This document shows positions 45,807 to 54,120 of a stretch of 64,000 nt of DNA, piece by piece (the first letter of the stretch is position 1; each line of letters begins with the position of its first letter). A model generated the notes under the pieces. The model made no database searches and was not told where the DNA came from. It was given only the letters and a program-made list of their open reading frames with translations. The stretch is from Rariglobus hedericola (lineage in GTDB: Bacteria; Verrucomicrobiota; Verrucomicrobiia; Opitutales; Opitutaceae). The position numbers were made by a program, and so were the translations under genes. The stretch lies in NCBI RefSeq assembly GCF_007559335.1, contig NZ_VMBG01000001.1:2046001-2110000 (forward strand), given 5' to 3'.

Positions 45807-46502
45807 ATGCGCCGCCTCGACCAGCTCCTCGCCAACCTCGGTTACTGTTCCCGCCGCGAAGCGCGCGACTGGATCAAGAAGAACGCCGTCACCGTGAAGG
45901 GCAAAGCCGTCCGCGATCCCTCCGACAAAGCTCACGCCGCCGACGTCCTCATCAACGGCGAGCCGCTCGACCACCCCGAAGGCATTCTCCTCGTCCTCAA
46001 CAAACCCCTCGGCTTGGTCTGTTCCCACGACGAACGCGAAGGCCCGCGCGTTTACGATCTACTCCCCGAACGCTGGCGCGCCCGCAATCCCCAGGTCACT
46101 TCCATCGGCCGTCTCGATAAGGACACCTCGGGCCTGATCCTCCTCACCGACCAGACCGAGCTCGTCCACAAATACACGTCGCCCAAGCACAAGGTCCCCA
46201 AGCTCTACCGCGCCACGACCGACCGCGATCTCACGTCCGACCTCATCCCGCTCTTCGCCGCCGGCACACTCGTCCTCGAAGGCGAAGACGATCCCTGCGC
46301 TCCCGCCGAACTCCGCCTCTTTCCCGACGCACCGCGCACCGCCGACCTGATTCTCACCGAGGGCAAATATCACCAGGTCCGCCGCATGTTCGCCGCCACG
46401 GGTGCAACTGTCCTCACGCTCCACCGCGTCCAATTCGGCAACCTCACCCTCGGCGATCTCGCCCCCGGCGAATTCCGTTCCGTGACCGTCGATGAGATTT
46501 AA
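45807..46502 (+). CDS. rsuA: 16S rRNA pseudouridine synthase (RsuA family)
   Basis: A 231-aa protein with an N-terminal S4 RNA-binding domain (MRRLDQLLANLGYCSRREA) and the catalytic loop IGRLDKDTSGLILLT with the essential Asp. The C-terminus has EGKYHQVRRMFAATG. This is RsuA-like, expected to modify U516 of 16S rRNA. The ATG at 45807 matches the family start. Its last 11 bases overlap the start of the TonB receptor gene. Confidence 0.93.
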   Translation: MRRLDQLLANLGYCSRREARDWIKKNAVTVKGKAVRDPSDKAHAADVLINGEPLDHPEGILLVLNKPLGLVCSHDEREGPRVYDLLPERWRARNPQVTSIGRLDKDTSGLILLTDQTELVHKYTSPKHKVPKLYRATTDRDLTSDLIPLFAAGTLVLEGEDDPCAPAELRLFPDAPRTADLILTEGKYHQVRRMFAATGATVLTLHRVQFGNLTLGDLAPGEFRSVTVDEI

Positions 46503-48510
46503 ATCTCTGCTCTTTCTCCCCGTCACCGTCTGCGCCCTCTTCGACGACGAATCCGCCGTCAGCCTCTCCCCCGTCGTCGTCACCGCGACCCGCAGCGCGC
46601 AATCCACCGACACCCTGCCCGTCGCCGTCACTGTCTTCACCGCCGACGACCTCCGCTCCTCACCTTCGCTCGCGATCGACGACACGCTTCGCACCGACCC
46701 GTCCTTCAGTCTTTTCCGTCGCACCGGCAGCCTCACCGCCAATCCCACCGCGCAAGGCGTCTCGCTCCGCGGACTCGGCCCCAGCGGCGCCAGCCGCTCC
46801 CTCGTCCTCCTGGATGGCGTGCCGCTCAACGATCCCTTCGGCGGCTGGGTCGCCTGGACCAAAGTCCCCAAGCTCGCCCTGTCCTCCGCCGAGATCGTTC
46901 ACGGAGGCGGCTCCGGCGCCTGGGGCAATTCCGCCCTCGGCGGTGCCGTGCAACTCCTCACCACCCCGCCCTCCGGCAACCACGCCACCGTCGAAGCCTT
47001 TGTCGGCGACTTTGACACCCGCGGCGGCGAAATTTCCGCCACCGGCTCAACCGCCGACAACCGCCACAGCGTCACCGTGAACGCCGCCGCCTTCGCCACC
47101 GACGGCGTTTACCTGATCCGCAATCCGGGCGCCATCGACCGCCCCGCCGACCTCGACTATCAACGAGTCCAAGCCTCCTGGCGTAGTGCCATTACCGATA
47201 CACTCGACCTCACCGTCACCGGTCGCCTCTACACCGAAGACCGCGGCAACGGCACTCCCTTCCAGCGCAACTCCTCCGACGAAGCTTTCCTCTCCGCCGC
47301 GCTTACCGGCTCCGACACGCGCGCCTTCACCTGGTCCGCCGTCCTCTACATCCAAGACCAGTCGTTCGCCTCCTTCTTTTCCTCGGTCAACGCCCTCCGC
47401 ACCGCCGAAACTCCCGCCAACGACCAATACGACGTCCCCGCCACCGCATTCGGCGGCGCCTTCACCGCCACCTGGATCGCCGACTCCGATGCCGTCACCA
47501 CGCTCGGCATCGACACACGCCACGTTGAAGGCGAAACCCGCGAGCGCTTCAACTTCGCCCTCGGCCCCTTTGATCGTCGCGCCGGCGGAGAACAAACCTT
47601 CGCCGGCCTCTTCGCCCGCCACGACCGAGCGCTGACCTCCACGCTGCACGCCTCCGCCGGCGCCCGCCTCGACACCTGGCAAAACACCGACGGCTTCCGC
47701 CGCGAGTCCGGCCCCGTCCCGCTCAACCAAACATTCCCCGACCAAGACGGCGTCGAGTTCAGCCCCAACCTCGGCCTCGTCTGGCAACCCGCGCCCGACT
47801 TCCGCGCCCGCGCCTCCGCCTACCAGGCCTTCCGCGTTCCCACGCTCAACGAATACTACCGCCCCTTCCGCGTCGGCACCGTCACCACCAACGCCAACCC
47901 CGACCTCGTCCCCGAAACGCTCACCGGCTTCGAAACCGGTCTCGATTTCGGCCGCCCCGACGCACCCTTGGGCGCCTCGCTCACCGCCTTCGTCAACGAG
48001 CTCTCCGACGCCGTCACCAACGTCACCATCGCCCCCAACACCCGCGAACGCCACAACCTCGACCACGTCCGCGTGCAAGGCCTCGAAGCCTCCCTCCGCA
48101 CCCGCCCCCACGCCACACTCGAACTCTCCGCCGCCTACCTCTTCACCGACGCCCGCGTAACCTCTCCCGGCCCCGCCGCCCCCGCGTCGCTCGACGGCAA
48201 CCGCCTCGCCCAAGTCCCCCGCCACACCCTCACGACCTCGGCGACTTGGAATGCTCCGTTCGCCTTGCATCTCACCGCCCGCGCCCGCTGGTTTTCCGCC
48301 CAATACGAAGACGACGAAAACACCCTCCGCCTCGCGCCCGCCACCACCGTCGATCTCGGCGTCTCGCGCCGTTTCGCGAAGTGCTGGGAAGTTTTCGTGG
48401 CCATCGAAAACCTCTTCGACACCGAAGTCGAAACCGGCCGCACCACCGCCGGAGTCGTCAGCATCGCCCCGCCCCGCTGGTCCCGCGCCGGCCTCCGCTA
48501 CGACTGGTAA
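46492..48510 (+). CDS. TonB-dependent outer membrane receptor (BtuB-like)
   Basis: A 672-aa protein with a short hydrophobic leader, a TonB-box-like LSPVVVTATR, and a plug domain with GVSLRGLGPSGASRSLVLLDGVPLNDPFGGW. A 22-stranded barrel follows, ending in an aromatic residue (SRAGLRYDW). It imports a large ligand such as a cobamide, siderophore or glycan; which one cannot be told. No TonB/ExbB genes are in view. The start overlaps rsuA by 11 bp in another frame. Confidence 0.9.
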   Translation: MRFKSLLFLPVTVCALFDDESAVSLSPVVVTATRSAQSTDTLPVAVTVFTADDLRSSPSLAIDDTLRTDPSFSLFRRTGSLTANPTAQGVSLRGLGPSGASRSLVLLDGVPLNDPFGGWVAWTKVPKLALSSAEIVHGGGSGAWGNSALGGAVQLLTTPPSGNHATVEAFVGDFDTRGGEISATGSTADNRHSVTVNAAAFATDGVYLIRNPGAIDRPADLDYQRVQASWRSAITDTLDLTVTGRLYTEDRGNGTPFQRNSSDEAFLSAALTGSDTRAFTWSAVLYIQDQSFASFFSSVNALRTAETPANDQYDVPATAFGGAFTATWIADSDAVTTLGIDTRHVEGETRERFNFALGPFDRRAGGEQTFAGLFARHDRALTSTLHASAGARLDTWQNTDGFRRESGPVPLNQTFPDQDGVEFSPNLGLVWQPAPDFRARASAYQAFRVPTLNEYYRPFRVGTVTTNANPDLVPETLTGFETGLDFGRPDAPLGASLTAFVNELSDAVTNVTIAPNTRERHNLDHVRVQGLEASLRTRPHATLELSAAYLFTDARVTSPGPAAPASLDGNRLAQVPRHTLTTSATWNAPFALHLTARARWFSAQYEDDENTLRLAPATTVDLGVSRRFAKCWEVFVAIENLFDTEVETGRTTAGVVSIAPPRWSRAGLRYDW

Positions 48511-48555
48511 AACTCAAAAACCAAAACACGTAACCCATTAAAAATCAAAGACCCA

Positions 48556-48590
48556 AGCCTATTTGTAACTTAATAAGTTACAAATAGGCT
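48556..48590. repeat. 35-nt perfect palindrome (copy B of TTTGTAACTTA element)
   Basis: Arms AGCCTATTTGTAACTTA and TAAGTTACAAATAGGCT flank a single central base, with no mismatch. The inner half-site TTTGTAACTTA is shared with the palindrome at 16728-16756. It sits between the TonB receptor stop and the SGNH hydrolase start. There is no T-tract, so it is not a usual terminator. Confidence 0.8.
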
Positions 48591-48608
48591 CGGCCCGTTT
48601 TCACCGCC

Positions 48609-49391
48609 ATGTCCGCCGTCCCTCCCCGTTCCTTCGCCCGCTATGTCGCGCTTGGCGACAGCTCCACCGAAGGCATCGACGATCCCGACGGACACGGTGG
48701 TTATCGCGGCTGGTCACAACGTCTCGCCGAGTGTCTCCACGCCACCACGTCTCCAAATCTCCACTACGCCAACCTCGCCATCCGCGGACTCACCACCGCT
48801 CAAATCCGCGCCACCCAACTCGACGCCGCCCTCGCGATGCGCCCCGACCTCGCCACCGTCTTCTGCGGCACCAACGATGTCACCGCCCCGCGCTTCGACT
48901 CCGCCCGCGTCGCCGCCGACATCGCGCATATGCAGCGAGCCCTTGTCTCCTCCGGCGCCACCGTCCTCACCTTCACGCTTCCCGATCTCACGCCGCTCAT
49001 GCCGCTCGCGCGCCTGATCGCCCCGCGCATCGCCGCGCTCAACCACACCCTCGCCGAGGCCTCCCGCGCAACCGGCACGATCCTTGTCGATTTCGCCGCG
49101 CACCCGGTCGCCACCGACGCCCGCCTCTGGAGCGAAGACCGCATCCATGCCAACTCCGCCGGTCACGCACGCATCGCCGCCGCCCTCTCCCACGCACTCA
49201 ATCTTCCCGACTCCGACGCCACCTGGAGCGCACCCTTTCCCACGCCTCTCAAGTCCACCTTCGCCACCCGCCTCGGCGCCGAAGCCCGCTGGACCACCCG
49301 CCACCTCCTCCCGTGGTTCGCCCAAAGTATCGCAGGCCGCTCCTCCTCCCAAGGCCGCACCCCCAAACGCCCGCACCTTACTCCGCTCTGA
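48609..49391 (+). CDS. SGNH/GDSL hydrolase
   Basis: A 260-aa esterase-type protein. It contains block I YVALGDSSTEG (catalytic Ser), block II Gly in NLAIRG, block III CGTNDVTAP, and block V DRIHANSAGH with the catalytic Asp and His. No signal peptide is evident, so it is likely cytoplasmic. It may deacylate lipids or sugars; the substrate is unknown. Confidence 0.9.
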   Translation: MSAVPPRSFARYVALGDSSTEGIDDPDGHGGYRGWSQRLAECLHATTSPNLHYANLAIRGLTTAQIRATQLDAALAMRPDLATVFCGTNDVTAPRFDSARVAADIAHMQRALVSSGATVLTFTLPDLTPLMPLARLIAPRIAALNHTLAEASRATGTILVDFAAHPVATDARLWSEDRIHANSAGHARIAAALSHALNLPDSDATWSAPFPTPLKSTFATRLGAEARWTTRHLLPWFAQSIAGRSSSQGRTPKRPHLTPL

Positions 49392-49431
49392 AATTCCCCG
49401 CAGGGCTTTACGTCGCGCAAGCGGACTGTTT

Positions 49432-49755
49432 ATGTCTGCGCCACACATGTATGAATTTCCTATCACCGGCGCGCAGAAAACCTTTCTCCGCGGCGTCGGC
49501 CAAACTCTCGATGCTTCCGTCAAAGTGGGCAAAAGCGGCCTGACGCCCGAGTTCTTCACCGAGCTTCAAAAAAATCTCAACGCACGCGAACTGGTCAAAG
49601 TCCGCTTCGTCGCCGCCGAGCGTGACGAACGCGCCGAACTCGCCCCCCGCATAGCCGATGAAGGTCGTTGCCTCTTCATCAGCGCCGTCGGCGCCACCGC
49701 GCTCTTCTTCCGTCAGAATCCCGATCCCGCCCGGCGCGTCATCGATCTGACCTGA
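49432..49755 (+). CDS. YhbY-type CRM-domain RNA-binding protein
   Basis: A 107-aa protein with the CRS1/YhbY fold: LRGVGQTLDASVKVGKSGLTPEF, then ELVKVRFVAAERDER, and a C-terminal GATALFFRQNPDP. E. coli YhbY binds the pre-50S ribosome. The ATG at 49432 fits the family length; the longer open frame is a shadow of the upstream gene. It is followed by a repeat and rsgA, another ribosome assembly gene, in the same direction. Confidence 0.92.
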   Translation: MSAPHMYEFPITGAQKTFLRGVGQTLDASVKVGKSGLTPEFFTELQKNLNARELVKVRFVAAERDERAELAPRIADEGRCLFISAVGATALFFRQNPDPARRVIDLT

Positions 49756-49771
49756 TCGGTCAGGATTCCGT

Positions 49772-49803
49772 CTTAGCGCCTTCGCGTCTTTGCGTTAAAA
49801 CTT
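49772..49803. repeat. Single copy of the TTAACGCA... dispersed repeat
   Basis: TTAGCGCCTTCGCGTCTTTGCGTTAAAACT lies between the yhbY-like gene and rsgA (reverse complement starts AGTTTTAACGCAAAGACGCG). Same family as at 8103-8213 and 19667-19747, here without an inverted partner. It forms part of the rsgA leader, six bases ahead of its ATG. Confidence 0.65.
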
Positions 49804-49808
49804 CGTCC

Positions 49809-50924
49809 ATGTCCGCTGATCCCTCCAACGTCCTCAGCTCCTACGGCTGGGATGACGCTTGGGCCGCCGCCTTCGCTCCTCACGCCGCCATCGGTTACGA
49901 ACCCGCCCGCGTCGTCGTTGAGCTGCGTCGCCACTACTATGCCGTGCAAACCGCCGACGGCGAAGTCCTCGGCGAACTCACCGGCAAGTTCCACCACGCC
50001 GCCGACCGCGACGCGCAATCCTACCCCGCCGTCGGTGATTGGGTCGCCGTGCAAATCGCCTCCGACCGCCAGCGCGCCCAGATCCACGCCCTCCTCCCGC
50101 GCCGGTCGTGCTTTTCCCGCCAGGCCGCCGGCGAACGCCAGGTCGAGCAGATCGTCGCCACCAATATCGACACCGTGTTTCTCGTCAGCGGACTCGACGC
50201 GAACTACAACGCCAAGCGTATCCAGCGCTTCTTCGTCGCCGCCCGCGACAGCGGCGCGCAACCCGTCATCATCCTCAACAAGTCCGACCTCTGCGAAGAC
50301 GCCGAAACCATCCGCGCCGAGATCGAACTCCTCGTCCCCGGCATCCCGGTCGCCATCACCAGCACCTACACGCGTAAAGGTTTAAAAAGCCTCACCGAAA
50401 CCTACGCGCTCCCCGGTCGCACGCTCGCGTTCGTCGGCTCCTCCGGCGCCGGCAAATCCACGCTCATCAACCGCCTCCTCAAAGACAGCGATGCGATGCC
50501 CACCGCCGAGGTCCGCGAAAAAGACAGCCGCGGACGCCACACGACCACCCGCCGCGAACTCACGCAGACGCCCACCGGCGCCCTCGTGATCGACACGCCC
50601 GGCATGCGCGAATTCCAACTCTGGGACGCGAAGGAAGCCGTCGAAGACGCCTACCCCGACATCGTCAACCTGGCCGCGCAATGCCGCTTCAGCCGTTGCA
50701 CCCACCTCACCGAACCGGGCTGCGCGATTCGTGCCGCCCTCGACGCCGGCACGATCCCCGCCGAACGCCTCGACAGCTATTTCAAACTCAAAGCCGAACA
50801 GGCCGCCAAAGCCCCCAAGCAGTTAAAACCCGGCGCCCACGCGAGTGCTCCGGGTTGGCGCAAAAAGGCCGCGGAAGCCAAAACCCGCCCCTTCCGCCAC
50901 CGCCAGCACAACGAGGACGAATAA
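49809..50924 (+). CDS. rsgA: Ribosome small subunit-dependent GTPase A
   Basis: A 371-aa circularly permuted GTPase. The OB-fold N-domain is followed by G4 ILNKSDL, G1 GSSGAGKST, G2-region RHTTTRREL and G3 DTPGMRE, in the permuted order. A C-terminal zinc site CRFSRCTHLTEPGCAI completes it. It releases RbfA during 30S maturation. The C-terminal tail is basic. The upstream YhbY-type gene suggests a ribosome assembly pair. Confidence 0.96.
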   Translation: MSADPSNVLSSYGWDDAWAAAFAPHAAIGYEPARVVVELRRHYYAVQTADGEVLGELTGKFHHAADRDAQSYPAVGDWVAVQIASDRQRAQIHALLPRRSCFSRQAAGERQVEQIVATNIDTVFLVSGLDANYNAKRIQRFFVAARDSGAQPVIILNKSDLCEDAETIRAEIELLVPGIPVAITSTYTRKGLKSLTETYALPGRTLAFVGSSGAGKSTLINRLLKDSDAMPTAEVREKDSRGRHTTTRRELTQTPTGALVIDTPGMREFQLWDAKEAVEDAYPDIVNLAAQCRFSRCTHLTEPGCAIRAALDAGTIPAERLDSYFKLKAEQAAKAPKQLKPGAHASAPGWRKKAAEAKTRPFRHRQHNEDE

Positions 50925-51090
50925 GCCGGCCTTGGCGGGTTACACCCCATACGCCACGCCGAATTATTCCGTTATGCTCAGGGCACGGAACGCTGCGGGC
51001 GGTGCTATACACACGCCCATCCTGGGGTGATTCACGTCTCCCTTCTGAAGACGCGAACGCCTCACACGGCCTTATCCGGCTTAAACATCC

Positions 51091-52143
51091 ATGAAATTCA
51101 CATCTACCGTCGTCGCCGCCTTTCTCGCGTGCTGCGCCAGCCTCGCCACCCACGCCGAAACGGAACGCCCCAAGGAGGACTTCGGCCCCGAAAAAACGAT
51201 CCAGGACGTATCGCATATCTACATACAAAATCTGCAGGGCGAGAAACTGGGCCGCATCAAGGATCTCGGCATCGATCTCACCAACGGCCGCATCATCGAG
51301 GTGTTCGTCGTCTCCGGTGAATTCCTCGGCATGGGCGGCAAGGTTGTCGCCGTGCCCCCGCTCGCGCTCGTCACCAACATGACGAAGGCCGTCTATTACC
51401 TCGATGTCACCCAAGAGGAGTTCAAGGCCGCTCCAGGCATCAATCTCAAGAAATGGACCGACTACGGCCGCAGTGATCGCGTCACCGCCACCTACAAGCA
51501 TTTCGGACAGGAGCCTTATTTCCTGCAACCCGGCGAAGTATCCGATCGCTCTGCCAGCCGCCCCAAGGTGCCGCTCGGTTACGTCCAGCGCTCCAGCAAG
51601 ATTCTCCGCCTGCCCGTGAGTAATCTTAATAACGAAAAGCTGGGCTCCGTCGCGTCCCTCAAGCTCGACATCGACCACGGCACCATTGGCAACGTCATCG
51701 TGCGCGGACCCGGCTTCGACAAGACCAAGAGCGTCATCTCCCCCACCGCGCTGAGCTTCAATGCCACGCACACCGGTCTGCTGCTCGACGACACCAAGGA
51801 GGAATTTGCGAACCAGCCGCAAATCGTCGTCACCCCGGCGGGCAACGGCCAGGAAGCCAGCTCCGTCGAAGAGGCATACAAGGGCCCGCGCACGTCCTCC
51901 GCGCTTGAACAGGGTCGCTCCTACGCGGACATGGATCGCACGGCGTTGATCACCCGTAACCTCCGCTCGGCCCGCATTCAGGGACTCGCCGTGAAAGTCG
52001 GCACGCTCGATGGCCGCATCACCCTGCGCGGCACGGCTAACTCCGAGAATGACAAGCGTCGCGCCGGCGAAGTCGCCATCGCCGCCTCCAGCATCGAAGT
52101 CGTGGACAACCAGCTCACCGTCACCGCTCCCGCCCGTCGTTAA
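51091..52143 (+). CDS. PRC-barrel and BON domain exported protein
   Basis: A 350-aa protein with a signal peptide (cut near THA-ET, residue 22). Two PRC-barrel-like modules (about 38-120, IYIQNLQGEKLGRIKDLGID; and 165-250, LPVSNLNNEKLGSVASLKLD) are followed by a C-terminal BON-like domain (285-350, DGRITLRGTANSENDKRRA). Such proteins are envelope or stress proteins in many Verrucomicrobia and proteobacteria. It has its own terminator. The 166 bp before it hold no gene. Confidence 0.83.
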   Translation: MKFTSTVVAAFLACCASLATHAETERPKEDFGPEKTIQDVSHIYIQNLQGEKLGRIKDLGIDLTNGRIIEVFVVSGEFLGMGGKVVAVPPLALVTNMTKAVYYLDVTQEEFKAAPGINLKKWTDYGRSDRVTATYKHFGQEPYFLQPGEVSDRSASRPKVPLGYVQRSSKILRLPVSNLNNEKLGSVASLKLDIDHGTIGNVIVRGPGFDKTKSVISPTALSFNATHTGLLLDDTKEEFANQPQIVVTPAGNGQEASSVEEAYKGPRTSSALEQGRSYADMDRTALITRNLRSARIQGLAVKVGTLDGRITLRGTANSENDKRRAGEVAIAASSIEVVDNQLTVTAPARR

Positions 52144-52173
52144 TTCCCCGGGTCCGATGCGTATCGGTAAAAT

Positions 52174-52212
52174 AAAAAGGGCCGGGCAACCTAGCGTTGT
52201 CCGGCCCTTTTT
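52174..52212 (+). terminator. Terminator of the PRC-barrel gene
   Basis: AAAAAGGGCCGGGCAAC and GTTGTCCGGCCCTTTTT pair (one G-T) around CTAGC. It lies 30 bp after the stop at 52143. Confidence 0.9.
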
Positions 52213-52266
52213 GTGTCCGCCTGAAGCGGAGGTGCTGAAATCTAACCGCGCGCCCCCGATGAATCC

Positions 52267-52479
52267 CTAGCCCGCCTCGTCCCAACCATCTGCGGCAGCC
52301 GGCGCCTCACCCATCACCTCGCGCTTCGCCTGCTCATAATCCACCTGCAGAACATGCGGCGGCACGCGTCCCGCATCTAAGGCCAGCTCCCGCGTGCGCA
52401 CACGCACGCGCTCAAGACCCTCATCCTCTGCGACGGGATGTAAGTTTGTGTCGAAGTTCGGTGACGAAAGGAGGGACAT
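52267..52479 (-). CDS. Small acidic protein, 70 aa, possibly DUF2934-like
   Basis: Reads MSLLSSPNFDTNLHPVAEDE and then RVRTRELALDAGRVPPHVLQ..YEQAKREVMGE. The second half weakly recalls the 'RAYELYEERGxxPGxxxxDWxxAE' pattern of DUF2934. No signal peptide. The ATG is immediately preceded by the T-tract of the terminator of the upstream BON gene, so there is no Shine-Dalgarno site. It may be translated only on read-through transcripts, or be leaderless. Confidence 0.5.
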   Translation of the reverse strand: MSLLSSPNFDTNLHPVAEDEGLERVRVRTRELALDAGRVPPHVLQVDYEQAKREVMGEAPAAADGWDEAG

Positions 52480-52509
52480 AAAAAAAAGCGACCGCCCGAA
52501 GGCGGCCGC
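52480..52509 (-). terminator. Terminator of the triple-BON gene, abutting the next start codon
   Basis: On the minus strand GCGGCCGCC-TTCG-GGCGGTCGC is followed by eight T residues that run directly into the ATG at 52479. It lies 38 bp after the BON gene stop. Confidence 0.85.
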
Positions 52510-52546
52510 ACAACTCTGACGGAGAGAGGACGCGAGGGCCGTTGAT

Positions 52547-53290
52547 TTACGACTTAACCGTCATCTCGTTGTTGACCGACTTCACGCCGCGCACGTCTTG
52601 CGCGAGTTTGGTGACGAGGGATTTCTCGGCATCTGAGGAAGCGACGCCCGTGATGGTGACGACGCCGTCGTTGGTCGTGACCTTGGTCTTCAGGGCGCTG
52701 GTCGCCTTGTGGCTAAGCAGGGCATACTTCAACTGGCTGGTGATGGAAGCGTCGTCCATTTTATCACCGACGGTTTCGCCGGTGGCCGGCTTGTCTCGGA
52801 TGACGATCTCGTTGTTGACCGATTTCACCCATTCGATCTCGGCGGCATAAACACCGGTGAGCGTCTTTTGGGCGAGGTTATCGGCAAAACCGGTGAGCGT
52901 CACGACGCCATCGATCACGGCGACCTTGGTATCGGCGGCGCTGACGTTGGACTTCACCAGCAGGCGGCTGCGGATTTTCAGCGCGATCCACGAATCCGAA
53001 TGCACGGGATGCTTGGGCTTCACGACGATTTCATTTTCCACGCTCTTCACGCCGGGAAGATTCTCCACCGTGTCGGCGGCGAGGTCCTTCTCTTCCTTGT
53101 CCTCGACGGTGCCGGTCAGCGTGACGACGCCATCATGGGCCTTCACCTTCACATGGTCATCAAGAATGGTGCGATAATTGTAGGACGCCTTGGCGGCATC
53201 CTCGATCTTGCGATCGTTTTCCGACGAGGCGAACAGCACGACGGGCGCAGAGGCCAGAACGAGCAAGGCTGACAGGGTTTTGATTTTCAT
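52547..53290 (-). CDS. Exported protein with three BON domains (OsmY-like)
   Basis: A 247-aa protein with a signal peptide (cut near LFA-SS, residue 21). The three BON domains each end in a 'VxxxDGVVTLTG...GVKSVxNEI/M' pattern, at about 25-92, 98-168 and 177-247. BON domains bind phospholipid; E. coli OsmY is a periplasmic stress protein with two. It sits opposite the PRC-barrel/BON gene and may share a stress role with it. Confidence 0.9.
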   Translation of the reverse strand: MKIKTLSALLVLASAPVVLFASSENDRKIEDAAKASYNYRTILDDHVKVKAHDGVVTLTGTVEDKEEKDLAADTVENLPGVKSVENEIVVKPKHPVHSDSWIALKIRSRLLVKSNVSAADTKVAVIDGVVTLTGFADNLAQKTLTGVYAAEIEWVKSVNNEIVIRDKPATGETVGDKMDDASITSQLKYALLSHKATSALKTKVTTNDGVVTITGVASSDAEKSLVTKLAQDVRGVKSVNNEMTVKS

Positions 53291-53566
53291 AGGCTAAGAC
53301 AGAACAGCCTACAGACTTCGCCGGCCGGACCATATGGGGCCTTGCCCTACCATCCTTCAAATAATCGTGCGTAAGAGAGAACCGACCGTTTCCGCGCTGC
53401 AAAATCCGTCCTTTTCACGATCAATATCGACAGCGTTAAACCTCAGCCAGACCGCCCAGATCCGGAAAACCCGCCGCTCAAATTGAAGGCTATTCGCAAT
53501 TTTCTATCCGGAAGAGAGATTTTGACGTTGCGGCCTCTAAAAATAAAACGAGTTCCTAGCACAGGC
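53291..53566. other. Intergenic region, no gene seen
   Basis: A 276-bp gap between divergent genes. A TTG-initiated extension of the downstream frame begins at 53483 but is not convincing. No clear promoter motif or hairpin was recognised. Confidence 0.5.
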
Positions 53567-54106
53567 ATGAGCATAACTCCGCAGACGATACCACCTTTCG
53601 GCCCCGGCGCCAAAAGCCGCCCGAATCCGGCACGGGTGCTGGTCTATTCCGCCTTGCTGGTGATTCTGGATTTCGTCTCGGGTCCGCAATACGCCGTGTC
53701 CGTCTTTTTCGTGCTGCCGGTGATTTATGCAGCCTGGTATCAGGGCTTCCGGTTCGCCTGCTTCCTCGCGGCCGGACTGAGCATCATGCGCTTCATGTCC
53801 AATTGGGCCTGGGGTTTCCCCATGAGCCACGACACCGCACTCGTGAACAACGTGCTGCGCGCCGTGACGTTGATACTCGTCGCCTTCCTGACCGAGCAAC
53901 TCGCCTCCCAGATGCGCGCACTCAAAACGCGCCAGGAGCGCCTCGAATCGCAACTCCCCATCTGCCCTGAATGCGGACTCGCCTGCCGCCACGACGGCCA
54001 GTGGGTGCCGCTCGAAGACGGCACCATGAATCTCTCAAAAACCACGCCGCCCAAGAGCCTGTGCCCTGAGTGCGAGCGCCGTAACTACGACGTGCAGCCC
54101 GGCTAA
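53567..54106 (+). CDS. Four-helix membrane protein with C-terminal zinc-ribbon-like motif
   Basis: A 179-aa protein with about four membrane helices (residues 25-115), the second and third of which (ARVLVYSALLVILDFVSGPQ; FFVLPVIYAAWYQG) resemble the N-terminal sensing region of some MASE/DUF4118-type signalling proteins. The tail carries CPECGLAC and CPECERRN, a probable zinc ribbon. No kinase or cyclase domain follows, so this looks like a bare sensor module fused to a zinc ribbon. Function unknown. Confidence 0.72.
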   Translation: MSITPQTIPPFGPGAKSRPNPARVLVYSALLVILDFVSGPQYAVSVFFVLPVIYAAWYQGFRFACFLAAGLSIMRFMSNWAWGFPMSHDTALVNNVLRAVTLILVAFLTEQLASQMRALKTRQERLESQLPICPECGLACRHDGQWVPLEDGTMNLSKTTPPKSLCPECERRNYDVQPG

Positions 54107-54120
54107 AAGCCACCCGGCGC

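Noticed and set aside
47047-48303. A 418-codon minus-strand frame opposite the TonB receptor
   Set aside because: Gly/Val/Glu-rich mirror of a barrel protein with clear plug motifs.
48556-48590. dif site or rho-independent terminator
   Set aside because: The sequence does not resemble XerCD dif sites, and there is no T-tract.
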